Assembly: GCF_024722015.1 (NCBI RefSeq)
Contig: NZ_JANQBD010000022.1
Location: 62,001 to 126,000, forward strand
From: Paenibacillus radicis (ex Xue et al. 2023)
Lineage (GTDB): Bacteria > Bacillota > Bacilli > Paenibacillales > NBRC-103111
Direction: 5' to 3'
DNA: 64,000 nt
Made by a program: the position numbers and the translations under genes. Under the pieces are notes generated by a model, which saw only the letters and a list, made by a program, of their open reading frames with translations, searched no databases and was not told the origin of the DNA. This document shows, piece after piece, positions 16,945-25,777 of the stretch (position 1 is its first letter; each line of letters begins with the position of its first letter).

Positions 16945-17922
16945 ATGCATCAATGGATCAACCGTACACTATGCTTCTCGCTGCTGCTCGTATTTGCTAT
17001 AAGCCTTGCCGCATGCGGTCAAACGGCCAATAATCAAGCTCCAGCCAACAACGCTTCGGGTCAACAACAGCCTGCAGCTCCTTCACCAAGCGATGGAAAA
17101 ATCACTGTTGAAGACGCGGTGGGGACCGTAACACTGGCTAAAAAGCCGGAACGGATCGTCACGATGGATTTCAGCTTCACCGATATGCTTGTAACGCTGG
17201 GCGTTCAGCCGATTGGGATTGCTGATGACAGCAGTCCTGATCTATTCATGGATTCTGTAAAAAGTCAGTTGAAAGCTTACACTTCCGTCGGATCCCGCTA
17301 CGAACCCAGCATTGAATTAATCAGTTCGTTGAAGCCTGATTTAATTATCGTAGATATTAATAAACATAAAAATGCTTTACCCCAATTGAAGGCTATTGCT
17401 CCAATTCTCGTCTTGGATGACTTTCAGGCGGATTACAATCAAATGCTAAAAAATTATATGATCACAGCCAAGGCGGTTGGCAAGGAAGAGGAAGGCAAGA
17501 AACGCCTTCAGGAGCATCAAACCAAGATGGATGCGGCCAAGCAGAAAATTAAAAGTGCCAATCTGACCGTTCTGCCGGCAGTAGTTAATCCAAAGGGCTT
17601 CTTCGGCCACTCCGACCATTCCTACAGCGGCTCTATGCTGAAAATGCTTGGCTTCACAGACCCTTTGAAAAATGATGCGGCCTATCCGCAGCTGACACTG
17701 GAGCAGCTTGTGGAAACCAATCCGCAGGCGCTGTTCCTCATGCCGACAGATAAAGTTACGATTGTGAATCAATGGGAAACCAACCCATTATGGAATAAAA
17801 TCGATGCGGTAGCTAATAAAAAAGTATATACCGTAGAAAGACGTGATTGGTCGCTTTCCCGCGGAATGCTCGGCTCTGAGAAGATCGCCGACGATATCGT
17901 GAAGCAGCTGGGAGAAAAGTAA
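16945..17922 (+). CDS. Iron-siderophore ABC transporter substrate-binding lipoprotein
   Basis: A 325-residue lipoprotein. Lipobox LAAC-G is near residue 24, then an Asn/Ala/Pro linker and a FecB/PeripBP fold beginning ITVEDAVGTVTLAKKPERIV. AGGAGG precedes the ATG. ELISSLKPDLIIVD and YPQLTLEQLVETNPQALFL are the usual helix-strand motifs of this class. It captures a ferric siderophore outside the membrane and passes it to the two permeases encoded 2 bp and 1 kb downstream. The Fur-like box upstream and the AraC gene before it support iron control. The exact siderophore is unknown. Confidence 0.93.
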   Translation: MHQWINRTLCFSLLLVFAISLAACGQTANNQAPANNASGQQQPAAPSPSDGKITVEDAVGTVTLAKKPERIVTMDFSFTDMLVTLGVQPIGIADDSSPDLFMDSVKSQLKAYTSVGSRYEPSIELISSLKPDLIIVDINKHKNALPQLKAIAPILVLDDFQADYNQMLKNYMITAKAVGKEEEGKKRLQEHQTKMDAAKQKIKSANLTVLPAVVNPKGFFGHSDHSYSGSMLKMLGFTDPLKNDAAYPQLTLEQLVETNPQALFLMPTDKVTIVNQWETNPLWNKIDAVANKKVYTVERRDWSLSRGMLGSEKIADDIVKQLGEK

Positions 17923-17924
17923 TA

Positions 17925-18950
17925 ATGGATAAGAGCGTTCGACTGGAGAAGCAGAACCGTACCTGGTTTCTGCTCTTCCTTTTTTGTCTTTCATCTCTTT
18001 TATTAGCCGTCGGTATCCTCTTCAGCCTAAAGTGGGGGCAGGCCCAGGTTTCCTGGCATACCTTGTTCGAAGCTTTAACCTATCAGGCGCAAGAAAAGGT
18101 TCATTTGTATATCCAGACGCTTCGTTTGCCGCGCACTTTGGCGGCATGCATCGTTGGGATTCATCTTGCCTTAGCCGGGCTGCTCACACAGCTGACGACG
18201 AAGAACCCGCTCTCTTCCCCGCATGTTTTCGGGATTAACGCAGGGGCTTCCTTAGCCGTAGTGTTCGGGCTAGTTGCCATAACCGGGCTATCGCTTCTAT
18301 CGACGATGCTGTTCGCCTTTGTCGGGGCGGCGGCAGGTGCCCTGCTTGTCTGGTCATTAGCCGGATCAGGAGGGGGAAAGCAGTATGTCCGGCTGGCTTT
18401 AGCCGGGATAACGGTCCACTTTCTGCTATCCTCCTTAACGGAAGGACTCATTATACTGAATCAGTATTCGACGGACAGCATGATCTTCTGGCTGGTCGGC
18501 TCCGTTAATCAGGCGGGATGGCCGGAAGTTCGGATGATATTGCCCTTCTTTATAGGCGGGCTGCTGCTTCTCGGGTTCATGCTCCCATCGTTCAGGCTGC
18601 TTCTGATCGATGATGAGATTGCTGCCGGGTTAGGCCAACGAGTAATGCTTGTCAGAGCTGTAGGCATGCTGCTCGTCATCGTTCTGGCCGGCTCCGCAGT
18701 TGCCATATGCGGCCCTATCGCCTTCATTTGTTTGATTGTCCCGCATATCGCCCGAGCACTGGTCGGCAATAGGCTGACAATCCTGGCTCCGCTAACTGCG
18801 CTGCTTGGCGGTATATTGCTCGTATATGCCGACCTGCTCAGCCGAGTGATCGCCTTTCCCTTCGAATCACCGGTAGGTATCGTGACTTCAGCTATCGGCG
18901 GTCCGTTCTTCATTTATTTGGCCCGCAGAAAAGGAGGGGCAAATCGATGA
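17925..18950 (+). CDS. FecCD-family iron-siderophore permease, subunit 1
   Basis: A 341-residue membrane protein with about nine hydrophobic helices. RLPRTLAACIVGIHLALAG, TKNPLSSPHVFGINAGAS and GPIAFICLIVPHIAR are family landmarks; the last contains the ATPase-contact loop. The ATG starts 2 bp after the binding-protein stop. It would pair with the next permease to form the channel. No ATPase gene follows, so a shared FhuC/YusV-type ATPase encoded elsewhere is likely, as in the B. subtilis Yfi and Feu systems. Confidence 0.93.
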   Translation: MDKSVRLEKQNRTWFLLFLFCLSSLLLAVGILFSLKWGQAQVSWHTLFEALTYQAQEKVHLYIQTLRLPRTLAACIVGIHLALAGLLTQLTTKNPLSSPHVFGINAGASLAVVFGLVAITGLSLLSTMLFAFVGAAAGALLVWSLAGSGGGKQYVRLALAGITVHFLLSSLTEGLIILNQYSTDSMIFWLVGSVNQAGWPEVRMILPFFIGGLLLLGFMLPSFRLLLIDDEIAAGLGQRVMLVRAVGMLLVIVLAGSAVAICGPIAFICLIVPHIARALVGNRLTILAPLTALLGGILLVYADLLSRVIAFPFESPVGIVTSAIGGPFFIYLARRKGGANR

Positions 18951-19930
18951 GAAAAGGCATAGCGCTCGGCGCTGCATTGCTTGTTATGATTGTGTTAGCC
19001 GCTGTATCGGTAAGCGTAGGAACCGTATCCGTCCCGTTCCGGGATATCGGGGTAAGCTTGCTGGATGAAAATAGCCCTGCCTATTTCATTGTCCATCAAA
19101 TTCGTCTGCCGCGAGTTCTCGTTGGGATATTGGCGGGATTCGGTTTAGCCGTTGCCGGTGTCATTCTGCAAAGTATCGTGCGCAACCCGTTGGCAAGCCC
19201 TGATGTAATTGGCATCACCAAGGGAGCCGGGTTAGCCGCGGCTGCCGTTATCTTCTTATTTCCCAAAGCTCCCGGCTACATAATTCCAGCCGCCGCTTTC
19301 GCAGGCGCCGTTGGAGCCTTCTTTATATTAATGCTGCTCAGCCGGAGGCTGACCTTAAGCCCTGCATCCCTTGCTCTGGTCGGCGTTGCGATGGGCGCGG
19401 TTCTGCAAGCCGGCACCCAATACCTGATTGTTACGCATCCGACCAATATTAACATGGCGCTGCTGTGGCTGGCTGGCAGCTTGTGGAGCAGAGGCTGGAA
19501 TGAGGTGATCTCCCTCCTGCCATGGATTGTCCTGCTCCTTCCACTCGCTTGGGGAAGCTATGCGAAGCTGAATGTTTTCCAGCTTGGGGATGAGTCGAGC
19601 ATCTCACTCGGGCTGAACATCCTGCGCGAGCGCTTCTGGCTGCTCCTGCTGGCTGTAGCTCTTGCCGGCATCTCCGTGTCGGCGGTCGGAGCCATCGGCT
19701 TCATCGGGCTCATCGCGCCTCACATGGCTCGGAGCATCGTTGGCGGCAGGCACCAGTGGCTGATTCCACTGGCCGCGCTCATCGGAGCTGATCTCATGCT
19801 TCTTGGCGATTGCCTTGGCCGCATCATCATCATCCCGCGAGAGGTGCCTGTAGGTATTATGACGGCCATTATCGGCGCTCCCTATTTCGTTTATTTATTG
19901 CGCAAGGAGCATGCTCGTAAACTCCGATGA
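18947..19930 (+). CDS. FecCD-family iron-siderophore permease, subunit 2
   Basis: A 327-residue membrane protein whose ATG overlaps the previous stop by four bases (ATGA). RLPRVLVGILAGFGLAVAG, VRNPLASPDVIGITKGAG and IGFIGLIAPHMARSIVG mark it as the second FecCD half. About nine transmembrane helices are visible. It ends the siderophore operon, 16 bp before a hairpin terminator. Both permeases share the PLSSP/PLASP loop, consistent with a heterodimeric channel. Confidence 0.93.
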   Translation: MRKGIALGAALLVMIVLAAVSVSVGTVSVPFRDIGVSLLDENSPAYFIVHQIRLPRVLVGILAGFGLAVAGVILQSIVRNPLASPDVIGITKGAGLAAAAVIFLFPKAPGYIIPAAAFAGAVGAFFILMLLSRRLTLSPASLALVGVAMGAVLQAGTQYLIVTHPTNINMALLWLAGSLWSRGWNEVISLLPWIVLLLPLAWGSYAKLNVFQLGDESSISLGLNILRERFWLLLLAVALAGISVSAVGAIGFIGLIAPHMARSIVGGRHQWLIPLAALIGADLMLLGDCLGRIIIIPREVPVGIMTAIIGAPYFVYLLRKEHARKLR

Positions 19931-19945
19931 TCCCTGCTATCCATT

Positions 19946-19984
19946 AAACCTGTCATAACATAGCATAGATTGACAGGTTTTCAC
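19946..19984 (+). terminator. Terminator of siderophore operon
   Basis: AAACCTGTCA (19946-19955) pairs with TGACAGGTTT (19971-19980), a 10-bp stem with a 15-base loop ending in TTTT. It lies directly after the second permease. Confidence 0.75.
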
Positions 19985-20028
19985 GATAATAAAGTGATAG
20001 AATCATCTTAACAAAGGAGGGGACGAGG

Positions 20029-20889
20029 TTGGAATGGCTTTTGAGGATGAAGGATGCTCTTGAACTGATCGAGCGGAACATGGAAGAACAGCTGGGTATC
20101 GAAGAAATAGCCAAAGCAGCGTGTTCATCCCCGTTTCATTTTCAACGAATGTTCCATATGTTGACGGGCATCACAGTAGCTGAGTATATTCGAAAACGCA
20201 AATTAACTCTGGCTGCTCAGGAATTAGCCATATCTTCGACAAAAGTACTTGATGTAGCGCTTAAGTATGGCTATGACTCCCCTGAATCCTTCTCCAAAGC
20301 CTTCCGTAAAGCGCATGGGATTACACCTTCGGCTGCGCGCGAGCCCGGGGTTAAGCTCAAAGCCTTCCCTCGCATCTCCTTCCATCTATCACTGAAGGGA
20401 GATAAGGAAATGGATTACACAATCATAGAGAAAGCTTCTTTCTCAATTATCGGCAAGTCTATTCAAGTATCTACCAGGGACGGAGAAAACCTTCGGAGAA
20501 TTCCAAAATTTTGGCAAGAGTGCTTCGAGGATGGTACCATTGCTAAACTAAGTTCTATTGGGATGAACGGAAATCTGCTGGGAATCTGCCTGGATATGGA
20601 GCATGACAAGGAGCAATTTAGCTATATCATCGCCGTGGAGGGAAAAGCCGGGGCTGAGGCGGACGAGTTTACAACCAGGCACATTTCTGACGCTACTTGG
20701 GCGGTGTTTACCTCGAATGGAGCATTACCTGGGGCTATTCAGAAGGTTTGGAAAAAGGTTTTCCAAGAGTGGTTCCCCTCAACAGGCTACGAGCATGCGG
20801 GTGGACCGGAGCTGGAAGTATATCCGGCAGGAGACACAACTTCAGAGGATTACCAGTGTGAAGTATGGGTTCCCATTGTAAAGAAATAG
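20029..20889 (+). CDS. AraC-family regulator with GyrI-like effector-binding domain
   Basis: A 286-residue protein. It starts at TTG 20029, eight bases after a perfect AAAGGAGG. The N-terminal 110 residues are an AraC DNA-binding domain (IEEIAKAACSSPFHFQRMFH; YGYDSPESFSKAFRKAHG), and residues 128-286 form a GyrI/AraE-like effector domain ending in a typical EVWVPI strand. This Rob/BmrR-like layout senses hydrophobic or toxic small molecules. No transporter or resistance gene is adjacent, so the target is unknown. A 7-bp stem at 20901-20918 follows the stop. Confidence 0.9.
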   Translation: MEWLLRMKDALELIERNMEEQLGIEEIAKAACSSPFHFQRMFHMLTGITVAEYIRKRKLTLAAQELAISSTKVLDVALKYGYDSPESFSKAFRKAHGITPSAAREPGVKLKAFPRISFHLSLKGDKEMDYTIIEKASFSIIGKSIQVSTRDGENLRRIPKFWQECFEDGTIAKLSSIGMNGNLLGICLDMEHDKEQFSYIIAVEGKAGAEADEFTTRHISDATWAVFTSNGALPGAIQKVWKKVFQEWFPSTGYEHAGGPELEVYPAGDTTSEDYQCEVWVPIVKK

Positions 20890-20900
20890 AAAGACCACGG

Positions 20901-20918
20901 CCGACTGCAATCAGTCGG
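20901..20918 (+). terminator. Small hairpin after AraC-GyrI gene
   Basis: CCGACTG and CAGTCGG are separated by four bases. No U-run follows, so termination is uncertain. Confidence 0.4.
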
Positions 20919-20999
20919 TCTACTTGTGTAACAATGTGGAGCAGAGAAGGCAACAAGTGCAGCCTCTACTGCCCATAAGATGTTCTAAAGCTAAAGAAT

Positions 21000-21839
21000 T
21001 TATTTAATACCCGACGTTGCGATACCCTCAACAATATACCTTTGGAAAAATAAAAAGATAAAGAAAACCGGTATAATGGACAGCACGGACATGGCAAAAA
21101 GCGAACCCAGCGCCGCCTCTCCGCCTGCATCCGTAAACATCCGAAGAGCAAGTGTAACGGTGTAATTTTTGACGCTGCTGAGGTAAAGCAATTGGCTGAA
21201 GAAGTCGTTCCAAGTCCAAATGAATGTAAAAATGGTTGTGGTAACGATGGAAGGGGTCGTCAGCGGCAAAATAATCCGCGTATAAATACTAATTGGCCCG
21301 CATCCATCCACGGTTGCCGCTTTATCCAGCTCTCTCGGCAGAGAACGGATAAATTGGATGGTCAGATATACGAAGAAGCCTTCAACAGCAAAAAATTTCG
21401 GCACTACAATGGGAAGTATAGTATTAACCCACTCCAATTTATTGAAAATAATGTATTGCGGAACAATCAGCACATGCATCGGAATCATCATCGTCATCAG
21501 CATCAGGGCGAACATCAGCTTTTTCCCCTTAAACTCCAGCCGTGCAAAAGCATATGCGGCCAGTGAGCAGGATACGATATTGCCAATAACGGCCAGCGCC
21601 ACCATAAGCAGAGAATTTGCATAGAAGGTACTGAACGTTGTACCCGATGTACCGGCCCATCCTTTTATATAGTTAGAGAATGTAAGGTTCCTCGGCCAAA
21701 GGCTGTTATCTGTAAGTATCGTTTCCGTAGGTTTAAATGAACTGATGATCATCCATAGTACCGGGTACAGCATAATGATAAACCCTGAGATGATGAGTAT
21801 GTGAAGCAGCGATTTTTGAACACTAGCCTTCATTGCCAT
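21000..21839 (-). CDS. Sugar ABC transporter permease, CUT1 family (MalG-like)
   Basis: A 279-residue permease with six predicted helices, last gene of the rpiB-rbsK operon. The conserved EAA-type loop is ELDKAATVDGCGPISIYTRIILPL, typical of MalG-like subunits. GGGGTGA lies about ten bases before the ATG. It starts 15 bp after its partner permease stop. No ATPase is encoded in this operon, so a multi-operon MsmX-type ATPase is expected. Substrate is probably a ribose-like sugar or its conjugate, judged from rbsK and rpiB. Confidence 0.92.
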   Translation of the reverse strand: MAMKASVQKSLLHILIISGFIIMLYPVLWMIISSFKPTETILTDNSLWPRNLTFSNYIKGWAGTSGTTFSTFYANSLLMVALAVIGNIVSCSLAAYAFARLEFKGKKLMFALMLMTMMIPMHVLIVPQYIIFNKLEWVNTILPIVVPKFFAVEGFFVYLTIQFIRSLPRELDKAATVDGCGPISIYTRIILPLTTPSIVTTTIFTFIWTWNDFFSQLLYLSSVKNYTVTLALRMFTDAGGEAALGSLFAMSVLSIIPVFFIFLFFQRYIVEGIATSGIK

Positions 21840-21854
21840 TTTTATGTGTCACCC

Positions 21855-22751
21855 CTAATCCCCGTAATGAATCCATTTTTTCGAAGTCATAAAGATCAGC
21901 CCTGTAAAACAAGCGATGATGACGAGAAGTGCCCATGCCATGGCGGAGGCATAACCCATCTGAAAATTACCGAAGCCATTCTGGTACAAGTAAAGTGTAT
22001 AGAACAAGGTAGAATTGACAGGGCCACCCGTACCGTTACTAATAATGTAAGCCGGCGTAAACGCTTGAAATGAACTGATAATCTGCATGATCGCATTAAA
22101 CAATACAATTGGGGACAAGATCGGCAATGTAACATGAAAGAATTGTTTCCACTTGCCTGCGCCATCCAGCGAAGATGCTTCATAGTAATCGGGAGGAATT
22201 TGCTTAAGTCCTGCTAGAAAGATGACCATCGGCGAACCAAACTGCCAAACCTTCAGAAAAATAATGGACCAGATGGCGTAATCAGGGTTGCCTACCCAGC
22301 TCGGCATATCAATACCGACCAAGCCCAAAACTTGATTGACAATGCCATGCTCCCCGAATACCTGCTGCCATAAAATAGCAATAGCCACACTGCCCCCGAT
22401 CAGAGAAGGGACATAATAAACAGCCCGGTAGAAGCCTAATGCCCGTATCCCCTTGTTCAACAGCAGCGCCAAAAACAGAGCAAAAGCTAACTCCAGCGGT
22501 ACTGCGACAAGAACGTAAGTAATCGTTACCTTCAGTGCCTGCAAATATTGCGGATCGCTGCCAAACATCGTTACATAGTTTTTTAAGCCAATCCACTTGG
22601 GCGAAGATACGAAGTTGTAGTTCGTAAACGAAAGATACAGTGAGCTGAAAATTGGGATTGTATTAAACACCAAAAGTCCGATCAACCAAGGCGCGAGAAA
22701 GAGGTATGGGATGAGCCATAACCATCGTTTGCGGTTAGAAAATATCGACAT
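21855..22751 (-). CDS. Sugar ABC transporter permease, CUT1 family (MalF-like)
   Basis: A 298-residue permease with six predicted helices. PYLFLAPWLIGLLVFN at the N-terminus and the EAA loop YYEASSLDGAGKWKQFFHVTLP identify the MalF/UgpA-like subunit. It lies 85 bp after the binding-protein stop and 15 bp before the second permease. It forms the heterodimeric channel with that permease. Strong Shine-Dalgarno GAGGAG precedes the ATG, though at a long spacing of about 12. Confidence 0.92.
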   Translation of the reverse strand: MSIFSNRKRWLWLIPYLFLAPWLIGLLVFNTIPIFSSLYLSFTNYNFVSSPKWIGLKNYVTMFGSDPQYLQALKVTITYVLVAVPLELAFALFLALLLNKGIRALGFYRAVYYVPSLIGGSVAIAILWQQVFGEHGIVNQVLGLVGIDMPSWVGNPDYAIWSIIFLKVWQFGSPMVIFLAGLKQIPPDYYEASSLDGAGKWKQFFHVTLPILSPIVLFNAIMQIISSFQAFTPAYIISNGTGGPVNSTLFYTLYLYQNGFGNFQMGYASAMAWALLVIIACFTGLIFMTSKKWIHYGD

Positions 22752-22836
22752 GGCCTGAAATCTCCTCTGTGTAGGGACAAGAGCTCAAGTGTACCTGTTA
22801 CCTCTCGAACTCTTGTCCTATTAAGTAATAAATGAC

Positions 22837-24153
22837 TTATCGACTCAAAATCTGATTCGCCTGTGCAAAAAACTCATCAACCGCTTGTGGAATAGTCTTC
22901 TTGCCGAACGCTATAGCTTCGTTATTGGAAAGCAGCAGCTTCTGAACCGATGTGCTGCCTCCTGGCATGGTCGGATACGGCCTTGTGGAGGGCATCATTT
23001 CATTTACGAATGCATATTCCTTCTCTTCAGGCTTGCCCAGCAATGGTTTGATCACCTCTTGCATTTTTTTCGAAGCCTGCGGGCCATGCTCTCCTAAAAA
23101 GATTTTGGCTGCATCCGGATCGTTAACAACAAAGTTAATCAGCATAGCTGCTTCCTTCGGATGTGCTGTTTTTTCATACATACCCAGTGAAGCTACGATC
23201 AAAGGGATTTTCTTATCGCCCTTCGGATCCATGGGATAGCTAACTATGCCCAGCTCGTCTTTGGCGCTGCCTTGATAGATTTTTAACTGATTGGAGCTTT
23301 TGGTAATCATCGCTACCTTGCCGCGCGCAAGCATCGACTGCTCCTGCGTTTTATCTCCTTGCTCGGACTGGATCGCCGGAGGTGGAGTCAGGCCGTCTTT
23401 ACGCATTTGATCCCAAAACGCAAACCAGTCTGTCAAATCCTTTTTATCGATACCAAGACCGTTCTCAGTAAACACCGACTTGCCTCTTTGCTGTACGAAC
23501 AGCTCCAGAACTCGGTATACGCCGCCCTCATCCTCGCTTGCCCAAGCTTCTTTGCCTAGCGATTTCTGGAGTGTTTTCGCTGCAGCAACGTATTCGTCCC
23601 AATTCCAATTGTTCTTAGGAAGCTCCAGACCCGCTTTTTTGAACATAGCCGTATTATAGATAACTCCATTAATGTTGTGACCGAGGCTGATCGCATACAG
23701 CTTATCGTTTACCTTACCGCCGCCTACATCAATAGGATCGAAATCCTTCACATTTAAATCGCCCGATGCCACCAATGGGTCCATATTGAACATCATATTC
23801 CGTTTTACAAAGTCAAATTGAAAAAAGCTGCTCGTCTGCATCACATCCGGGGCATTGCCTCCCGCCGCTTGCGTCGTAAATTTCTCCGCATACTGATTCT
23901 CCGTCGTAAATTCACGGGAGACTTTGATGTTCGGATTTTTTTGCTCAAACAGGTCGAACAGCTTATTCATCTTGTCATGACGTGCCTGACCACCCCACCA
24001 AGCTACACGCAGCTCCACCTTCTTGCCGTTAACTGCCTTGTCCGTGTCCTTGTTCGCATCAGTCCCACTCTTCGTATCGTTGGCGCTGCAAGCAGTTAAC
24101 CCTAAAGCCAGCATCATGGAAATGACCGGAAAAACGATTTTTTTAGAATTCAA
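22837..24153 (-). CDS. Sugar ABC transporter substrate-binding lipoprotein, CUT1 family
   Basis: A 438-residue lipoprotein beginning at TTG 24153, with AGGAGG nine bases upstream. Lipobox LTAC-S is near residue 22. The mature part opens VELRVAWWGGQARHDKMNKL, a common start of CUT1 binding proteins. The start overlaps the rbsK stop by four bases (TTGA), so the two are translationally coupled. It probably binds a ribose-containing sugar or another pentose or hexose whose phosphate is handled by RpiB. CUT1 proteins more often carry oligosaccharides than free ribose, so the substrate stays open. Confidence 0.9.
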   Translation of the reverse strand: MNSKKIVFPVISMMLALGLTACSANDTKSGTDANKDTDKAVNGKKVELRVAWWGGQARHDKMNKLFDLFEQKNPNIKVSREFTTENQYAEKFTTQAAGGNAPDVMQTSSFFQFDFVKRNMMFNMDPLVASGDLNVKDFDPIDVGGGKVNDKLYAISLGHNINGVIYNTAMFKKAGLELPKNNWNWDEYVAAAKTLQKSLGKEAWASEDEGGVYRVLELFVQQRGKSVFTENGLGIDKKDLTDWFAFWDQMRKDGLTPPPAIQSEQGDKTQEQSMLARGKVAMITKSSNQLKIYQGSAKDELGIVSYPMDPKGDKKIPLIVASLGMYEKTAHPKEAAMLINFVVNDPDAAKIFLGEHGPQASKKMQEVIKPLLGKPEEKEYAFVNEMMPSTRPYPTMPGGSTSVQKLLLSNNEAIAFGKKTIPQAVDEFFAQANQILSR

Positions 24154-25097
24154 TTGACTTCCCCTCCTATGAGTAGATGATCTTGAAAACGGTCTACTTG
24201 TGATCTGTAAGGAAACGATGGCTGGGCACCGAACTTGGTAACGGATAATGCCGCTACTTTTTGAGCAAAGGATATGGCTGCCTCCAGCGAGCCACCTTCA
24301 GCAAGATAGACGCCGAGCCCTGCGTTGAAGGAATCTCCGGCTCCTGTAGTGTCTACAACTTCAACTGTATGCGCTTTCAGGCGTCCGGCAGATCCCCCCT
24401 CCGAGTATGCAACCCCTTCGCCCCCAAGCGTCATAACGACGTTTTGGACGCCTTTATTTCGGAGAAAAGAAATAATAGCCTCTTCACGGATATCTCCTTC
24501 CGCCTGCCCTGTGACAATAATCCTTCCTTCCGTTTCATTCGGTGTCAGGATATCGATTTGCTTAAGAAGAACCTCTGATAGCTGTCTTGCCGGGGCGGGA
24601 TTCAAAATAACGGTAACCTGATGCTTCTTTGCCATTGCAACAGCCTCCTCGACTACCTCCAATGGAATTTCCAGTTGGATTAAGACCAGGTCTGCCTCAC
24701 GAATGATCGTCTCAGCTTGCTTAACATGGGCAATTGTCATTGTATCATTGGCTCCAGGGGAAACTACGATGCTGTTCTCGCCCCTTTCACTAACTGTAAT
24801 CATAGCCACTCCGCTGGAAGCATCCGGTACTGTTGTTACATAATCGGTATTAATATTTCCGACACGCAAATGTTCTCTAAGCTCTCGGCCAAACCCATCA
24901 TCACCGATACAGCCAACCATATGCACCTGTGCCCCAAGCCGGCTTGCAGCCACAGCCTGGTTTGCCCCTTTACCGCCGGGCATTGCAGTAAACTTACCGC
25001 CTATTATCGTCTCCCCTTCAAGCGCAACTCTCGGAGCCACGACGACAAGATCCATATTCAGACTTCCGATCACCACAATTTTCACTTTTTGTACCAA
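24150..25097 (-). CDS. rbsK: Ribokinase (PfkB family)
   Basis: A 315-residue PfkB-family sugar kinase starting at TTG 25097 with GGGAGG six to seven bases upstream. Near the N-terminus GSLNMDLV and GGKFTAMPGGKGANQAVAASR match the ribokinase substrate site. The catalytic signature VDTTGAGDSFNAGL near residue 245 contains the base Asp. NETEGRIIVTG follows TPNE of the PfkB fold. It phosphorylates D-ribose to ribose 5-phosphate; closely related kinases act on other sugars, so some uncertainty remains. Context (rpiB before, sugar transporter after) supports a sugar-5-phosphate pathway. Confidence 0.9.
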   Translation of the reverse strand: MVQKVKIVVIGSLNMDLVVVAPRVALEGETIIGGKFTAMPGGKGANQAVAASRLGAQVHMVGCIGDDGFGRELREHLRVGNINTDYVTTVPDASSGVAMITVSERGENSIVVSPGANDTMTIAHVKQAETIIREADLVLIQLEIPLEVVEEAVAMAKKHQVTVILNPAPARQLSEVLLKQIDILTPNETEGRIIVTGQAEGDIREEAIISFLRNKGVQNVVMTLGGEGVAYSEGGSAGRLKAHTVEVVDTTGAGDSFNAGLGVYLAEGGSLEAAISFAQKVAALSVTKFGAQPSFPYRSQVDRFQDHLLIGGEVN

Positions 25098-25124
25098 GTT
25101 AACCCTCCCATGAAACCGAGCATC

Positions 25125-25601
25125 TTATTCGGATGCCGCGGCCTGATTCAGCAATACACTCTGACGTTCCATCTCATGCAGCTTCTCAACTCTGCGCCGG
25201 AATTCCTCTTCCGTACTGAATTCAGCCTTCAAGAAGCTCTCGAGCAACTCTACTACTAATACAGGACCTATAATTTGAGCGCCAACGCACATCACATTGA
25301 CATCATCATGCTCCACACATTGATGAGCGGAATAAATATCATGACACACGGAAGCGCGAATCCCCGGAATTTTGTTAGCAGCAATACACGCCCCCACACC
25401 GGTTCCGCATACCATAACGGCACGCTCCACCTGGCCCGACAACACGGCTGCACTTACTGTACGGGTAATATCAGGGAAATCGACAGGGCTGTCGTCATAC
25501 GAACCAAAATCTATTACTTCATGACCCATTTTCTCTAAAGCCGCTATAACTGTTCCCTTCAATGGAAAACCAGCATGATCTCCTCCAACTGCAATTCTCA
25601 T
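25125..25601 (-). CDS. rpiB: Ribose-5-phosphate isomerase B / sugar-phosphate isomerase (RpiB/LacAB family)
   Basis: A 158-residue isomerase, first gene of the sugar operon. N-terminal GGDHAGFPLK, the active-site Cys in VMVCGTGVGACIAANKIPG (near residue 66) and the phosphate-binding SVCHDIYSAHQCVEHDDVNV are intact. GGGAGG precedes the ATG. RpiB interconverts ribose 5-phosphate and ribulose 5-phosphate, and some members act on allose 6-phosphate. With rbsK it feeds the pentose phosphate pathway. A C-terminal extension of about 10 residues is longer than in E. coli RpiB but not unusual. Expression is probably controlled through the operator at 25704-25715. Confidence 0.9.
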   Translation of the reverse strand: MRIAVGGDHAGFPLKGTVIAALEKMGHEVIDFGSYDDSPVDFPDITRTVSAAVLSGQVERAVMVCGTGVGACIAANKIPGIRASVCHDIYSAHQCVEHDDVNVMCVGAQIIGPVLVVELLESFLKAEFSTEEEFRRRVEKLHEMERQSVLLNQAAASE

Positions 25602-25658
25602 TCTTTGTTCCTCCCATTTATCTGCATCTATTTTCTATCTAAGCTGTTATACCCATTT

Positions 25659-25715
25659 CGGTTAACGATTTACTGAACAAACAATTTATGTATCTATTTT
25701 TGGTTAATCGATTAA
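25659..25715 (-). promoter_or_regulatory. LacI-type operator(s) upstream of rpiB
   Basis: TTAATCGATTAA (25704-25715) is a perfect palindrome with the CpG centre typical of LacI-family sites; the extended form GGTTAATCGATTAA also occurs before the lacI gene. An imperfect copy, GGTTAACGATTTA, lies at 25660-25672. It sits 100 bp before the rpiB start. Binding by the adjacent LacI regulator is inferred from the shared motif. Confidence 0.75.
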
Positions 25716-25777
25716 ATGAAAGAGTGCAAAAAGCAAGGAGACTCCTATACTTCCAACTTTCTGTTGTCATCACGAAG

